Shown here: in pieces, positions 1 to 12,620 of the stretch | Numbering within the stretch: the first letter of the stretch is position 1 | Layout of the letters: each line of letters opens with the position of its first letter | From: Aptenodytes patagonicus | Taxonomy: Eukaryota > Chordata > Aves > Sphenisciformes > Spheniscidae | Direction of reading: 5' to 3' | Assembly: GCF_965638725.1 (NCBI RefSeq) | Contig: NC_134953.1 | Coordinates: 7,835,001-7,899,000, forward strand | DNA length: 64,000 nucleotides | Notes under the pieces: model-generated | Databases searched by the model: none | What the model was told of the DNA's origin: nothing | What the model saw: the letters and a program-made list of their open reading frames with translations, nothing else | Translations under genes and position numbers: made by a program

Positions 1-3000
1 CACAAATGTTATGATACTATGCATCTCTACTGGTCCAATGGTTCTAAATTATTGAAACTGATGGCTGAACAAGGGCATATTGTTTCAGCACACTTGGATT
101 ACTTGAACGATTTGAATTCTTTCTTTAGCTATCCAGTGCTGTGCAGATCTCTCAAACATCAATAAACAAACAGATAGATAGACGTCTCTTCGATAACTCA
201 GGCCACACCTAAGGGGATTAAAATATATGACCAAAATTTCTGTAGCAATGTGTTTTGTTTGTAAAGAATCATGACTTTTTTTTTTCCCTTCAATACTGTA
301 AGCAGCATCTAAAATTAAAGCAAGTGCATACGTTTTCCTTCAAAGTGTTCAATGAGGACAGAACAGCAGCTCCTTTCTCCTTCTAACCACTACCCCACAT
401 TTCAATCCTCTTCACCTCAGTGTAAAAGAAACAGGAGCGAGAGCCATAAGACAGAATTATTTCAAAACACAATCAGCTATTTGTAAACAACACTCTTTCT
501 CCTGCAGAAAATCTGCAACTGCTAGGTGCAAGAAAAAGCAGCAAGTAAGGTAAATCAATTAGCTTGCTAATTTCTCACCCTCATTTATTTAGCTCTGTAC
601 TGTATTTGTCGTAATTGACTATAATTATGTTAATTACTAACTCCAGCATAATTACTATATTTATTGTCATTGAGCACACTATGTACCCAAAGCAAAGCTG
701 GCATTTGTCGGGCATCAAAAAAAATAAATAAATAAAACCACACAACTGTCGGGGGGGAGGGGGTCTCTGAAAACTGGCTGATACACCTTCAGCAAATGAA
801 AGGGCAAAAGAGATTTCATGCAATGCTAGTTTGAAAGCATCGGTTCATTAAGGATATTAATTTTCTGATAACTACACATTTAAGCATGACACACTGGAGC
901 AGTATCTACAGGATTTAGCAATTATTAATGCGTGACAGTTTCAAATGCTAAGTGAATCAATTAAACAGCAGCATTCACAATTTGAGAAGAGATAACTGCT
1001 TCATAACTGCCTAAGACTACAATTTTCACATGACAAAAAAGGGCCATTCAGGCTCCTTCAAAACCTGACAGGTCAAGAAAGAAGTTTGAAACAAAAGCAC
1101 CTTATAACCATCATCTCTCCTCTTTACTTGTCAGATCAACTTTGCTAGTGTCTCCGCTGAAATGGCATCACCATGCCAGCTGCCACAAGGTGATTTTTCA
1201 TGTCTTGTCAAAGAAATCTTTTATTCTATTTGCTCTGCATTAACATGTTACATTTATTGATCAAGCCCTTTCTGCAGCCACAGCAGGGCACTGTGCTCTT
1301 ATGCCTAAGGGGGCTTTGATGTCCTGGTGACATTCTAGACCGAATAATGCACATACTAAATGGATTTAATGCAGAAATGTGTTTGTGCATGACAGCTACA
1401 TTAATAACAGCCCCTCACACTGATAAATATGCAATTGCTACGATTAAGAGTTACCCAATTATGGTGAAAATATTTTTCTACCTTATAAATAAAACCATCA
1501 AAAAGTTTTAACAATAGTGCATTTTTTTCAACATTTTAAAAGGCTATAAAGATCAGCCTAAAGGCTTTTAAAAAATATGTCATGCTTTGTTTTGAATTCT
1601 GGCTTTTATTTCCATCTCTCTTTTGTTGTTCATCTTCCTGTTCTGCGTGTCTTATTGCTGCACAGACTGGAAAGGTGGCAAGGAAAGGAAAAAAAAAAAA
1701 AAGAAGGGGGGAAAAAAAAAGAGAGCCTCTCTTTCACATACTCAACTCACAGAGGAACATGCCCTGTAAAACCGAAGCCCAGTTTCAAGCTGCCACTTGC
1801 ATATTCACCCAGGCAAGAAAACAGTAGGCAGAAGAGAGGAACAAACAATCTCTAGTCCACAGAGAGGATATTACAAAGCCTCAGCCTCACAAAAGTCATG
1901 GAGGAACATTCCAGACTAGGATTAAAGTTCAAGGGGATGTTTTCATACATACACCCTCTTAATCGGACAGTGGAAAATATGCACAAGCACACACTGTGCA
2001 AATTATTCATGCTTCTAGCAGAAATAATCTGCACCCTAGAGAGAGGGAAGAGATATCTGTATCTCCATGAGCACAATTATTGGATTAATCCTCCCTCATT
2101 GGCCAAGATTAAAGATTCACTCTCCCTTTCGCCTCATAGCTTAGACCCAGAAGAAATCTCCGTAAGAAAAAGGAAAACAACTCACACGTTTAAAACTACT
2201 CAGGACAAAATTAGAAGATGGGCTTCTCTGTGAATCGAACTGTAGATGTTGTTTATAAAAACACAGCGCCTATTTGTACAAAAACACTGACACCTGTTAC
2301 TCAAGCACTGGAGTGCATTTAGCCTTTAATGTTAAAGGAGAAATTTGGCACAAAGAAAGTTATCTAAGACAAATAAAAGAACCTTTGAATAGGGTTTGGT
2401 TTTTTCCCTCCACAAGACAGCAAGATGCATCCAAAAAAAAAAAAAAATCTTTGTATTTCATTCAAATCTCTACTCCCTACCTACATCACATCCTTCTTAC
2501 TTATTCTTTTCCTTCCTTCACCAGTGATTATTATTTACCTTTTTTTTTTCCAATAGCTTTAACTTCCAACGATCAACAATAGTTTTTCATCCCCCCTTGA
2601 AATCCTTTTCAGCAAAGCCTCCCAGTAACACTAACACTAGCACATCAGTGACTTTCCTTCCCATACTCCATGCTTTCATTAAATGGGAACCAGGGAACGC
2701 TTACCACATATTATGAAAGAAAATACAAAAGCCTTTACAGTAGTCTATTAACAGGGAAGGCTATCAAATACAGTTGCCATGAGAGACTCAGGAGCAGATT
2801 TCCAAAGCAAAACATCTCTGCTCCTGAAACATGCCTTATTGAAAATACACAGCGTAAACAGTTCATTTCTAAAATAGCTGAAAATCACTACCAATATCAA
2901 ATCGAAAGAGCTGCTACAACTCAGGCTGTTTTATGATGACCACACCAATAAAGATGCAGAATCACAGTATAATTTAGGTCAGAAGGGGCATCTGGAGGTC

Positions 3001-6000
3001 ATCTAGTCCAATCCCCTGCTCAGAGCAGGGCAACTCCAAAGTTAGATTAGGTTGCTTGCGGCTTTGTCCAGTTGCGCTTTGAATATCACCCAGGATGGAG
3101 AGTCCACAGCCTCTCTGGGCACCTCTTCCACTCAACCTTTCTCTCATCGTGAAGCCTTTCCTTACAAACAGTTGGAAATTCCCTTGCTGCAACCTGTGAC
3201 GACTGCCTCCCGTCCTTTTGCTGTGCATCTGACAAGAGTTTGGCTCCATCTTCTTCACAACCCCCGTTAGTCCCAAAAGGAAACAAAAGACATTAGAAAC
3301 TATTTAAACCAAAACTGTAAGGAAAACAGCATGAGAAGAAATAACTCACAAGTGGACTATAGTGGTCTGGGGTTGAAGGATTTCCGTCTGCCAGAGGTGT
3401 AAACAGGAGGCAACCAGTGGTACCATATCTTGCTGATTACAACTAGCATGCTTTTAAGTACACACCGGTTTTTCCCTTTGCCTCATACACAACAAATCGC
3501 TGTTACTCCTCTTTTTTCCCCCAACATCCCCATAAAAAAGTTCCCTTTTGCCACTCTATCTTTCCTTTCCCTCCCAGGGAAAAGGGGAGATGCGTAACCA
3601 TTGCGACTGGTAACAGTCACTTTGCTTTGGCTGCCAGAAGAAAGAGAGTTGGATCCGTGCATCGCTCAGGGTAAACAAGGAGAGACGCTAGTTCTTGGAA
3701 AAAAGGCAAACAAGAACGACAATTCTTTTAAAGAGCAACTTTTTGTGATTATTTAATCAAGTGTTGTTATTAGATTTACCACATCTGATGCAAAGACAAT
3801 TAAGCATCTACACAGGCCCTAATTTTTATTTAATAAAGAGGAAGGAGCTCCAGCCTGGGAAGAACTCTGAAATCAGAAAAAATTGGTGAAAAATACACAT
3901 TTTCCTCTGAATTAAATTGCCAATACAAAAGAACTAATGACAACCCTACCCTCCTCCAATTCAGTTCTCCAGTCCTGTGTACATTTATGTGTTTATATCA
4001 CACCCAAAAAGAAAAAATTGGAGAAAACTGAGTAACAAAACCACCACACATAAGAACATTGAATCCACTCCATTGAATTACTCTTCTTTGCAGAAAAAAG
4101 CAGACAGAAGTGCAGTAACAACCAATAATTAATTAGAAGATATCCCTAAATTTTTTAAAATTTTTATCTAAATGTGTATCAACTCAACAAGTTTAAAAAA
4201 AAAAGGGGGTGGGGGGTGGGGGGAGAAACTCCTTGGTTTGTACAAAATAAGCTATATTTTCCAGAAAAACACAACAGCGTCTCTTGAAATATGTTATTAA
4301 GGGACAAGCTTGGCAAAGTTGTTTGCGTGTAAGTCACAAAATATAGCATGTTTGACTAATTTCCCACTTCACTAACAGCACCAGCCAGTCTTCCCACCCT
4401 TTTTCCAGTACACCTGGACAAGCCTCTGAAAACACCCATTTACAGTGGAAAGCCTTAAACGGCAAAATAACTTACCTGGCTCTATCCTGACTTTTGCAAC
4501 AAAGTTATCTACATTATAGCGGTATCAAAATCAGTACGATTCGCTAAAGCAATTGTCCAATCAAGTATTACATTATATCAGTTGCGTAAGAAAGTTTTGT
4601 GACATCTGTATCATGCAGTACAAATACATCTTTCTGATAAGAGTCTCTCAGGTGGATAAGCGTGTGTGTGCGCGCACAGTAAAGACTGCAAGTCTACAGC
4701 TGCACACGACTGCTGGTTTGGAAAGGACAGCGCCGTCTTGCGAGAAGAGTTTGCTGCCAACTGACCACAAAGCTGAACACGTTACTACGACAGAGAGATC
4801 TCTCTCTCTTTCTCTCCATGCAACCACACCCATGACAGCAATATCAAATAACGTGACTGCAAATACTGCTGCCCACAAAATTAAAACAAAAATCTTCCCT
4901 CTATGCTCAATTTCTTAAATTCTTAATGTAATTGTTATGTTGTCAGAAATTCTACTGACACGTCTACGTAACAGAATTTATTGCCTGCAACAGGAGGATG
5001 ACTCCTTCCCAAAATACACTTGGCAGTAGCCATACTTACAGAGGCTAGGACACAGAAACCCTATATGCAAAATAACATTAAAAAAAGGTCGGTAAGTACT
5101 TTACTGCTTAACACCGAGAACAGGTAACTTAAATATTTCAGCATTTCTCTGGCTTAAATACAGGCTAAAAAATTTATGACCGTTGAAATATTTTTTCTTT
5201 CCAAGAACACACACACACACACTCTCATCTAGTAATGAATCATATTATAATGAAAACTAATGTCTTTGCTGCAAATAACTACTGTGCCAATATTCTCGTT
5301 ATCTTTTTCTAGATTTTGACCACCCTTGGTCTTCTTCACTGAACTTATGCCTTTACCAACAGATAGCAAGTTTTTCTAGAAAATCAAACTCCTTTTCAAA
5401 GAGGCATTAAGTTTAGACTTTCTTCCCCACTGAAAACAGCATACTAAACTTTTCAAATTAACATTCACTGATAAAAATCATAAAACTCATCATTCTACTA
5501 CAGCATTGTCAGATTTTTCAAGCAATAATATTTGTTTAAAGAAGATGACAATGATCTTGCTGTTTACACTTGCTTCAACAGCTGCCCAAGACATCTCTTC
5601 TATATTCACATTCATTTAAGGCTACGACATTTATTCTACGTCTTATCTGACTCTGCCTACAATATGCAGGCGAAGCGTTCATATCTGAGTGCAGACCAGT
5701 CTGAACAGCTACTGTATAATAAATACTTCGTTCTTAGTTTCTATACGCTTAGTATATCTATCACAGCTCTAATAAGAAAACATTACCACTCTCATCACAT
5801 TTAGTATTAGCTTCCCTAAGCTAAAAAAGAAAAAAGAAAAACAAACAAAAAAAACACCCCACCAAAAAAAAAACCCACAAAACAAAACAAAAAACCACCT
5901 CTCCCCTTTCCCCAGATCTGATTTCTGGCCTTCGAATACTTTTACAGCTTTACAACAGCAAGCAACAGCAAGCTATCCTATATCAAAAGTTGACTGCAGC

Positions 6001-7483
6001 TACTCCAAAAACTAGCACTTTCTCTCACATTTCCCCACAAAAGATTAACACACTTTTTTTTCCCCAAACCCCAATAAAACCAAATGAGATCCCTTCTGAA
6101 AAATAGGCTAAGTGATAGTGTTTTGGGTAGGGAAGGAAAGAAGGGATGAAAACACAGATTTGAGAAATACACCACCAATTAAGATCTCCATGAAAACATG
6201 AACTAATGACTTAAAGTTTTAAAGTGGTATTTTACATCTAGATTTAATGTTAATATTTTACTTCATGAAATAAAACAAACTCAGAGGAACTGTTCTTCCA
6301 ATCATGCATTAAATGAAAGAAACAAACTCTTTTTTTTCCAGAGGTAGTACTTTCAGAGGCATAAAGAAGGAGCAGTCTTGTTGATGACGTATTAAATCTG
6401 AATACACATACAAAACTTGAATTATCTTCATGACAAAATAAAAAATGCCCACTCAGTTCCCTCCTCTAGCAAAACTCTCTCTTCTGATTACAATTTCCAT
6501 AGGTACAGAGTCATCAGCCAGAAGTATAAGACAATAACAATCCACAGGCTGTTTAGTGCCTCCTTTGCTCTGCTACCTCTTGCATGCAGGAATCAGTCTT
6601 TCAGAGCTGACAGTAGCTCAGGATAGCATTTTATGAGTGTTAAGTTAAAACCAGTGGTTGTTCCCCCTAGGAGAACAAGGCACCAGCACACTACTTCTAC
6701 ATGTCTTCCCCCTCACAAGCGGACTCCAAGCTTACCCTCAAGAAAATAAAAGGAAAACTCAAAAGAGCCCAACCCTACCACTGAAAAACTATGCTTTTTC
6801 TTAAACAGACAACTACGCTCCATTCCTCTTTCCCGACTTACCTACGGAGTTGCCAACCTGAAAGATACACTGCTGAACCTCACCAGGCTCCCTCACAAGG
6901 ATTAAATGAGAAAGGATACTGGAATAACTAATGGGAATACTACAGAATTCTAAATCAACCCGTACATTAAAATAATCAGAATTTATTTATAAACTCTAAC
7001 TGCACTTAGTTTTAGCACTTAACTACACAGCTGCCCCAAAATAAAATCATACAACAAAAGCACATCATCTGAGTATTACAAACCGTTTAGGGTAATAACC
7101 AGAGATCTGCAAATAAAAAGATGGGAGAGAAGCACACACTTACTTGTATTTCGGTTAAGAACAATTCACTTTTGATCCCATTCTTCACTTCTTCAGGTAA
7201 CGATGCTTATTTTCCATTTTGAGTAGAGAACAAACCATAAGCTCCTCATTGGGCATCATTTATGTTAACACAAGAAATTTCCAGACTCACCTGGTTATTT
7301 GTGTTTGAAGCGTGCAAGAAAAGGAGACAAACATTGCCTATAAAACAGTGTCGCCCACTCGATAACAACTAAAGGTACCTGACATACATGTATGTTTCTA
7401 CTTTGGGAAAAAAAAAATAAATATTTTATTTTTGGAGTTGGTATCCCATATTGCACTTGAAAAATCTATATATTGCCACATAC
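1..7483 (-). other. LRMDA: LRMDA intron 2 (partial, continues past left edge)
   Basis: This AT-rich stretch lies downstream (on the minus strand) of LRMDA exon 2, whose splice donor is at 7483-7482, so it should be the start of intron 2. I looked for a third exon continuing the leucine-rich repeat and saw none; LRMDA introns are very long in other vertebrates, so its absence is expected. Apart from a CR1 fragment near 3 kb and simple A/T-, G- and CA-rich tracts (for example 1681-1726, 4195-4225 and 5207-5222), I see no RNA gene, coding exon or other recognisable element. Confidence 0.75.
2958..3275 (-). mobile_element. CR1-type LINE, 3' end fragment
   Basis: The segment reads like the reverse complement of an avian CR1 retrotransposon tail. 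In order it holds a degraded copy of the terminal repeat (aatcacagtataattta), the block 'catctagtccaatcccctgctc', 'agcaggg', 'aggttgcttgcggctttgtcca', 'tccacagcctctctgggcacc' and a 'gtgaagcctttccttac' block. The element therefore lies on the minus strand with its 3' end at the left. CR1 copies are usually 5'-truncated by incomplete reverse transcription, and this one is about 320 bp. It carries no intact reading frame. It sits inside LRMDA intron 2 in the same orientation as the gene. Confidence 0.88.
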
Positions 7484-7584
7484 CTTAACAAGTTGAAGCT
7501 AAGATCTAGCCTTTTTGCCATATGTCCATATTTTCTTCCTAGGAATTCTGGAATTTCTTCACAGTCTTGACTAATGTAGGACAC
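7484..7584 (-). CDS. LRMDA: LRMDA coding exon 2 (leucine-rich melanocyte differentiation-associated protein)
   Basis: On the minus strand a pyrimidine-rich acceptor ending ttctcag is followed by a 101-nt exon encoding [18 protein letters not shown] and then [15 protein letters not shown]. The donor AAG|gtatgtgg follows, leaving codon 44 split after two bases. I recognise this as the second exon of LRMDA (formerly C10orf11): the QDC-EIP-LGR segment, then the first leucine-rich-repeat strand [15 protein letters not shown] is a small LRR protein of roughly 200-230 aa in mammals, required for melanocyte differentiation; loss causes oculocutaneous albinism type 7 in humans. The reading phase (0) matches exon 1 at 12115-12144. 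The remaining exons, which hold the rest of the LRR domain, must lie to the left of this window. The call rests on remembered family sequence plus good splice sites. Confidence 0.9.
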
Positions 7585-8039
7585 CTGAGAATCAGAAGCA
7601 AAAAGGAAACATTTCGTAAGTGGATTATTTAGTTTCCTGTCCAGATTCTGGCTCATTGTTCCAGTGACAACACACAATACAGTAAATATTTGTTACAGCT
7701 TTACGCTACACCAGTTTTACTGCTATAGAATCTATCACAATCTCATTTTCCTATGGATACAATCACCTTAATATTTACTACATCTATAGTCTTAACGTAC
7801 AATGTGTTGTCTCCTTTCAGGTACAAATGATTTGATCAAATACATCGCATTTCTTCTATTCCACTGTTAATACTTTGATCTAACATTACTTTGTATTACC
7901 ATTCTGATACACTCCAGAAGAAATTTTTTTGAAAGATCAGAAGCCATTCAAAGGACTTTCTAGTTTGCCTCTCGGTACACAACACACTAAAAGGTCACTT
8001 TGGAAAGTTTGGTCCAGAAATACCTAAGCAGTGTACTGT

Positions 8040-8165
8040 CAATCCATTCTCACAACCATTCCTGGAGGAGATTATTATTCCCAGCCATACGCTAGGGACA
8101 GAGCAAGAGGGCGGCCCAAGATTTGAAAAACCAAGCAGGCAGCTTTTCTCAGACAATCCTGTAAG
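8040..8165 (+). repeat. Possible MIR-like SINE relic
   Basis: The stretch contains an order of words typical of the 3' half of MIR/CORE-SINEs: 'tctcacaacc', then 'ggagattattattccca', then 'agggacagagcaagagg', then 'gcggcccaagatttgaa'. It is heavily diverged and the call is from pattern memory only. It lies in LRMDA intron 1, antisense to the gene. Confidence 0.4.
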
Positions 8166-10781
8166 TCTTAAAGATCTCTGGCTTCAACACCTGTGTTCAG
8201 ATCACACTTCTCCTTATACCCAAAAGACTTGTGAATGTCTTTGCTCTTTTTCATACCAGCCCATCTAACCCGCCTTTAACAAACATAGGAAGAACTACTG
8301 GTAGCAAAAATACAGCCTACTCTGATTTAATTTTTTTTTTTTTTTTTTTAAGCCAGGATGAAGTGAGTGGTAATATTTCCAGAAAAACACAAACAATAAA
8401 ACAGCTAAACTTTTTCTATTCTCTCTGCTGTATTGTCTTAGAAGTCTTCGGTTTAATTTCTTCAACGAATCCCCACGACGCCTGCCAAACCTACTGTCAT
8501 GAGTTCTATACACCCCTATTGGCTCACACCCCCAGCGTTCAAAATATCAGCCTAAACACCGACGTTTCAGATTTTGTGCTAAAGAAATCTTAGTTGCCCT
8601 TAAATGGCAACTTGCTAGTTAAGCAGATTTCAACACTCTGTTAGACCGCTATCTGTAAGATATTGCTATTATCTAAATATTTAATATAAAGTCAATTTCA
8701 AGACCATATCCCATCGGTCTAAAAGATGCTAGCTGAAAAATATGCAAAAAAGTCAGTCAAACTCTGTTTTGATAGTATTTCACTTTCTGTTAAACTAGAG
8801 ACTCCTCTGCAGAACAAACTGACGGTACGTACTTTTGCAAGTCATCCCAGTCTCTTACACTCTAAAAATGATTGCAATCTGATAATACTATATTGCATCC
8901 CATTTAATTCATTTTGTTCAATAACTTCAACAGATAAAGCTGACAACAGTGAAATAATTTTTACGAGCAGAAAACAGGTAGCTTGAAGCTCAGTTTAACA
9001 ACTTCTTCCCCTTGTTAAACCATACCCTCTCTTGCAATAAATTCTGCTACCAGACACACACGTGACTAGCAAATATAAGGACAAAAGGGAAAGGAACTGG
9101 TTTGGATAGTTGGCATCCTAATGGTTTGGACACAACAGAAACCGTTTTGCAGAATTTATTGAATATGGTGGGGTTTTTTCCTCCACTTTTCATCCACGAC
9201 AACTACAACGCACTTTACAACATACATGCAGCTATGCATACAAGAATTGCTTCGTTCTTCACTGAATGGTAGATTTCCATAAACTAATGCTTGCAAAGCC
9301 TTGGAAAGACACCACAGTAACAGCAGAATAATACTTTGGATTAAGCGTTTAGTTCAATGTAACATGTTGAAATAGAAATGACTAAAATACGATGCCTATT
9401 AACACTAGGAGGGCAAGACCGTCTTGAGCAACTACAAACATAGCAAGAGCACAGACCACCACTTTGCTTTTCACCCAGGGAAGGGTGGTGGAGAAGGAGC
9501 AAAAGACTCCGACCTGCGTTCCCATGCTTCAAAAACTTACCTGGCCATAAATGTTCTAGCTCCACAAGAACAGAAGTTGAAGAAAAAAGTTCATACAAAT
9601 CTGTTTTGGAGCACACAGGAGGCAAAAATACATAAAATGTCGCAAAGCTTCAGCCTTTGAACTGTTATAACATACAAATATATTTGCACAACTGGTACAA
9701 ACAGATTATCCACAGGCGCATTTGCAGATGAAATATGGTTGTCGTGACATTTTAATGCTGAGGCTGTGTAAAAGGAATTTTACTTCCACAAAGTCCACTT
9801 CAGCACACTCACAGTACAAGCACCTTTTTTAATTTAAAACAAATAGATTTATTTTTCCACAAAATACACAAAGTGCATTCAATTTCAGATCTCTATACCC
9901 CACATACATGAACTTGCTTCGGATACCCAAGAACTCTCATTACTGTAAGAACAGCAGCAACTGCCAGCGATACAATACACGATAAGCCTTTTTGAACAAG
10001 TTTTCAAGAGTTATTTCCCCACTCTTCTGCTCTTTAATCCTTGAACAATGCTGGTATAAAACAAGACTTCGGTAGTCTGGACAACAGAAGAATAACATTT
10101 CTTCACTTGCATTCTTTCAGTTCAAGATCTTTTACCCAGAAAACAATAAAATGTACATCATTCAGTATTCCTCCTTTTGCATCCATCTCAAATACCCTCA
10201 AAATGAGTACGAGCTTTCAAGTACACATCCAGAGATGTCATCACTGAGAGACGAGAGCAAGCACACTTCTCCCAAGACTCCTCATCAGCTCTTTGGGTGC
10301 AAGGCACATCAGTAACAGGAGATTTCTTAGATTTTTCTATACCAGTCACAGCACATCACGTGGATTAAAAACTGGATGTAGATGTTTCCGTTGCCTAATT
10401 CTCCAACTCAAATCTAATACAGGTTGGTCACAGTCAATCATTCTTATTACTGGTGCCCTGCTCAATATCCCACTGAAACGTTCAGAAAGTTTCCCACAAA
10501 GCCCAGCATCAGATAGGCTATGGACGTCTCAGACATTCTTGCAGACTCTTCAACACGCTGTATGTAATTCAGGAAAAAAATACGTTTTTACAAAATATTT
10601 AAAACATAAGTTAACCAGTCAATAGCAGTTGCACCTCTCTTCTGCTTTAGTTTCAGAGGATATTACCATTTAATCTCTGGAATCATTTTACAATGATACT
10701 GTAATCTTAGTAACTCATAAAGTAACATCTTTATTAAAGAATGTCACCAAATAGGTCACGTATGAACTCTAGATATTGCAT

Positions 10782-10803
10782 ATTCCCTTCCATGGAAGGG
10801 AAT
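10782..10803. repeat. 22-bp perfect palindrome
   Basis: The sequence attcccttcc-at-ggaagggaat is identical to its own reverse complement over 22 bp, centred on CCATGG. It lies in LRMDA intron 1. The half-site TTCCC/GGGAA resembles core motifs of several dimeric transcription factors, but no specific factor can be assigned by eye. Confidence 0.9.
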
Positions 10804-11143
10804 TACATCTGGAGAATACTTCCAGTCAGCTGAGCGTTATATTTTACTCTGTGCTGTTAGAAGAGTCTACGTTAGGCACATCGCCAAATTAAGAATATGC
10901 TTTACTTGAAGGGGCTCAAGGCACGCTCAAGGGAAGGCGGCAGCATGTTACTCAGTGCCATAGTGCACCACAGAGACCACAGGAACCGTTTCCTCCAGCA
11001 GCTGCAAAATTAGCCAATTGCCTCCATATCACACACACATTTACATGCATTCCACACAGAAATAGCAACCAGGTGAAAGAAGCAATTAGAGGGGCAGCAC
11101 CCTGGTTTAATGGCAAACCAGTTTCAAAAAGAAGACAAGCTTC

Positions 11144-11177
11144 TTTTTTTTTTTTTTTTTTGGGGGGGGGGGGGGGG
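11144..11177. repeat. Homopolymer junction T18-G16
   Basis: Eighteen T followed directly by sixteen G on the plus strand (C16-A18 on the minus, LRMDA-sense, strand). The G run could form a G-quadruplex on the plus strand. Its exact length is likely to be polymorphic or misassembled. It sits about 200 bp downstream of the LRMDA CpG island within intron 1. Confidence 0.9.
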
Positions 11178-11379
11178 ATATTTTGCTAGTTTTAAGTCAC
11201 AGGTTCAGCAGTAATGACATCCATTTTTTGCCAGAACATTCTTCAGTAGCCAAATGAGGCGCTGGGTAAAGGCCAGTAGGATGTTTTACTTCCCAACTTC
11301 TCTCTTCAACCAAAACGGAACATACGTAGCGTTCACTTTCAGCAGGAACAACGCTTCGCGTATTTCAGTCCTTCTCCTT

Positions 11380-12620
11380 CAGTTTATCGCCGCAGCCTGC
11401 TCAAACCTGAGCGCGGCAGGCTCCGACAGCAACCGGGGGTCGCTCGGGAGCACGACACGCTCCTCGGCCCACCGGGCCCCGCGTCGGGCTCCGCCGCCAG
11501 CAGCCGACCTTGCACGGGAGTGAACTGTTACGGCCCCGCGGCTCCCACAGCAAAGCCCCAGAAACACGCCTGTTGCCTCTGCGCAGGCTACAGCAGCAGC
11601 AGAAGCGGCAGAGCGATAATCCCCCGTCACCCCGCTGCCCCGTTACCTACCCGTTAACCCCGCGCTCGCACACCCCCAACCCCTGCCACTCTGAGCACGC
11701 CCCCGGGGGCCGCCCCGCCTTCTCCCCCCCGCCGCACCGCCTCCCCCCCGGGCCGCCCGGCGCTGCCGGGGGCAGGGACGGCTCCTCGGCTCTTTCCCTG
11801 CGCGGCCCCGGAGCGGCGTGTTTGCGAGAGAGACGATACCTGAGCAGCGTCCCGTGGCGCGGTGCCTACGTGCGGCGGGAAACTAAAGCGCCCCGGCCCC
11901 GTGCGAGCCCGCCGCCCCCCACCCGCGCGGGAGCCTCCCCCGGCCAGGACCGGTCCCGGTCCCGGTCCCGGAGGAGCGAGCGCCCCGGCCGAGCGGCTGG
12001 GAGCCGGCGCGGAGTTCGGGCAGCCGCTGCCGGGGGCGGGGACGCGCCGGCCGGGGCGGGCTGCCCCCGGCAGGTGGGGCCGTCGCCCGGGCCCCGCGAG
12101 CGGCGGACACTTACTTGGGCTCCGCTCACCACGACCCCTGCCATGGCTGCGGGGGCGGCCGCGCCGGGGCTTCCGCGGGCTCGGGTCCGGGCCGGGCCGA
12201 GGCCGCTGCCGCTTCCTCGCAGCAGTCAGCTGACGCGGGCGGAAGCGCGGCCGGGCCGCGGGCGGGGGCGGCGGCGGCGCGGGGCTCCCGCCGCCACCTG
12301 CGGCCGGGCTGAGCGGTCCCGGGCGGGCCCGCAGGGGTCCTGCTGCCCCCGGCGGCCCTGGCGTCCGGCCGCCGCTTCGGCCCCCCGGGCTGGTCGCCCT
12401 GAGGCCCTGCCGCGGGCTTCCCGGCAGGACCGTCCCGCTGAGGCGGGGGGGGTGCGCTCCAACGCAGGACGCTGACGGAGGCGAAGGGCGAGAGCACGGG
12501 GCTGGCGTGGGGCCTGTCTCCAGGCCGCAGACGTCCCTGTCTCGGCGGCTGCTCCAGGCCCCGCTGCCATGCCTCGCCTGGAGTGAAGGTCCAGCCACCA
12601 CGTACCCGGCTGCCGCGTTT
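11380..12620 (-). promoter_or_regulatory. LRMDA: CpG island containing the LRMDA promoter, 5' UTR and exon 1
   Basis: GC content and CpG density rise abruptly near 11.38 kb and fall again near 12.62 kb, in sharp contrast with the AT-rich flanks. The LRMDA start codon and first donor lie near its middle, so transcription presumably starts on the minus strand between about 12.15 and 12.6 kb. No TATA box is evident, as usual for CpG-island promoters. A short GGTCCC tandem (about 11950-11971) and many GC boxes are visible. Several long open frames cross this island on both strands; I attribute them to GC-rich composition, not to genes. Confidence 0.8.
12115..12144 (-). CDS. LRMDA: LRMDA coding exon 1 (N-terminus)
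   Basis: On the minus strand a start codon in strong context (gcagccATGg, purine at -3 and G at +4) opens the frame MAGVVVSGAQ. After exactly ten codons comes a near-consensus donor, CAA|gtaagt. The phase-0 junction joins directly to exon 2 at 7584, giving [18 protein letters not shown], which matches the N-terminus I remember for vertebrate LRMDA. The exon lies inside a CpG island, as expected for the first exon of a broadly used promoter. It is too short to be found by ORF length alone. ZNF503 lies divergently about 29.3 kb away. Confidence 0.87.

Larger units (their letters stand above)
7585..12114 (-). other. LRMDA: LRMDA intron 1
   Basis: A 4.5-kb intron between the two LRMDA coding exons, with minus-strand donor gtaagt at 12114 and an acceptor ending cag just above 7585. 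It is mostly AT-rich. It contains a probable MIR-like SINE relic (about 8.04-8.16 kb), a 22-bp perfect palindrome (10782-10803) and a T18/G16 homopolymer junction (11144-11177). Its 5' end lies in the CpG island. I see no other gene in it. Confidence 0.8.
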
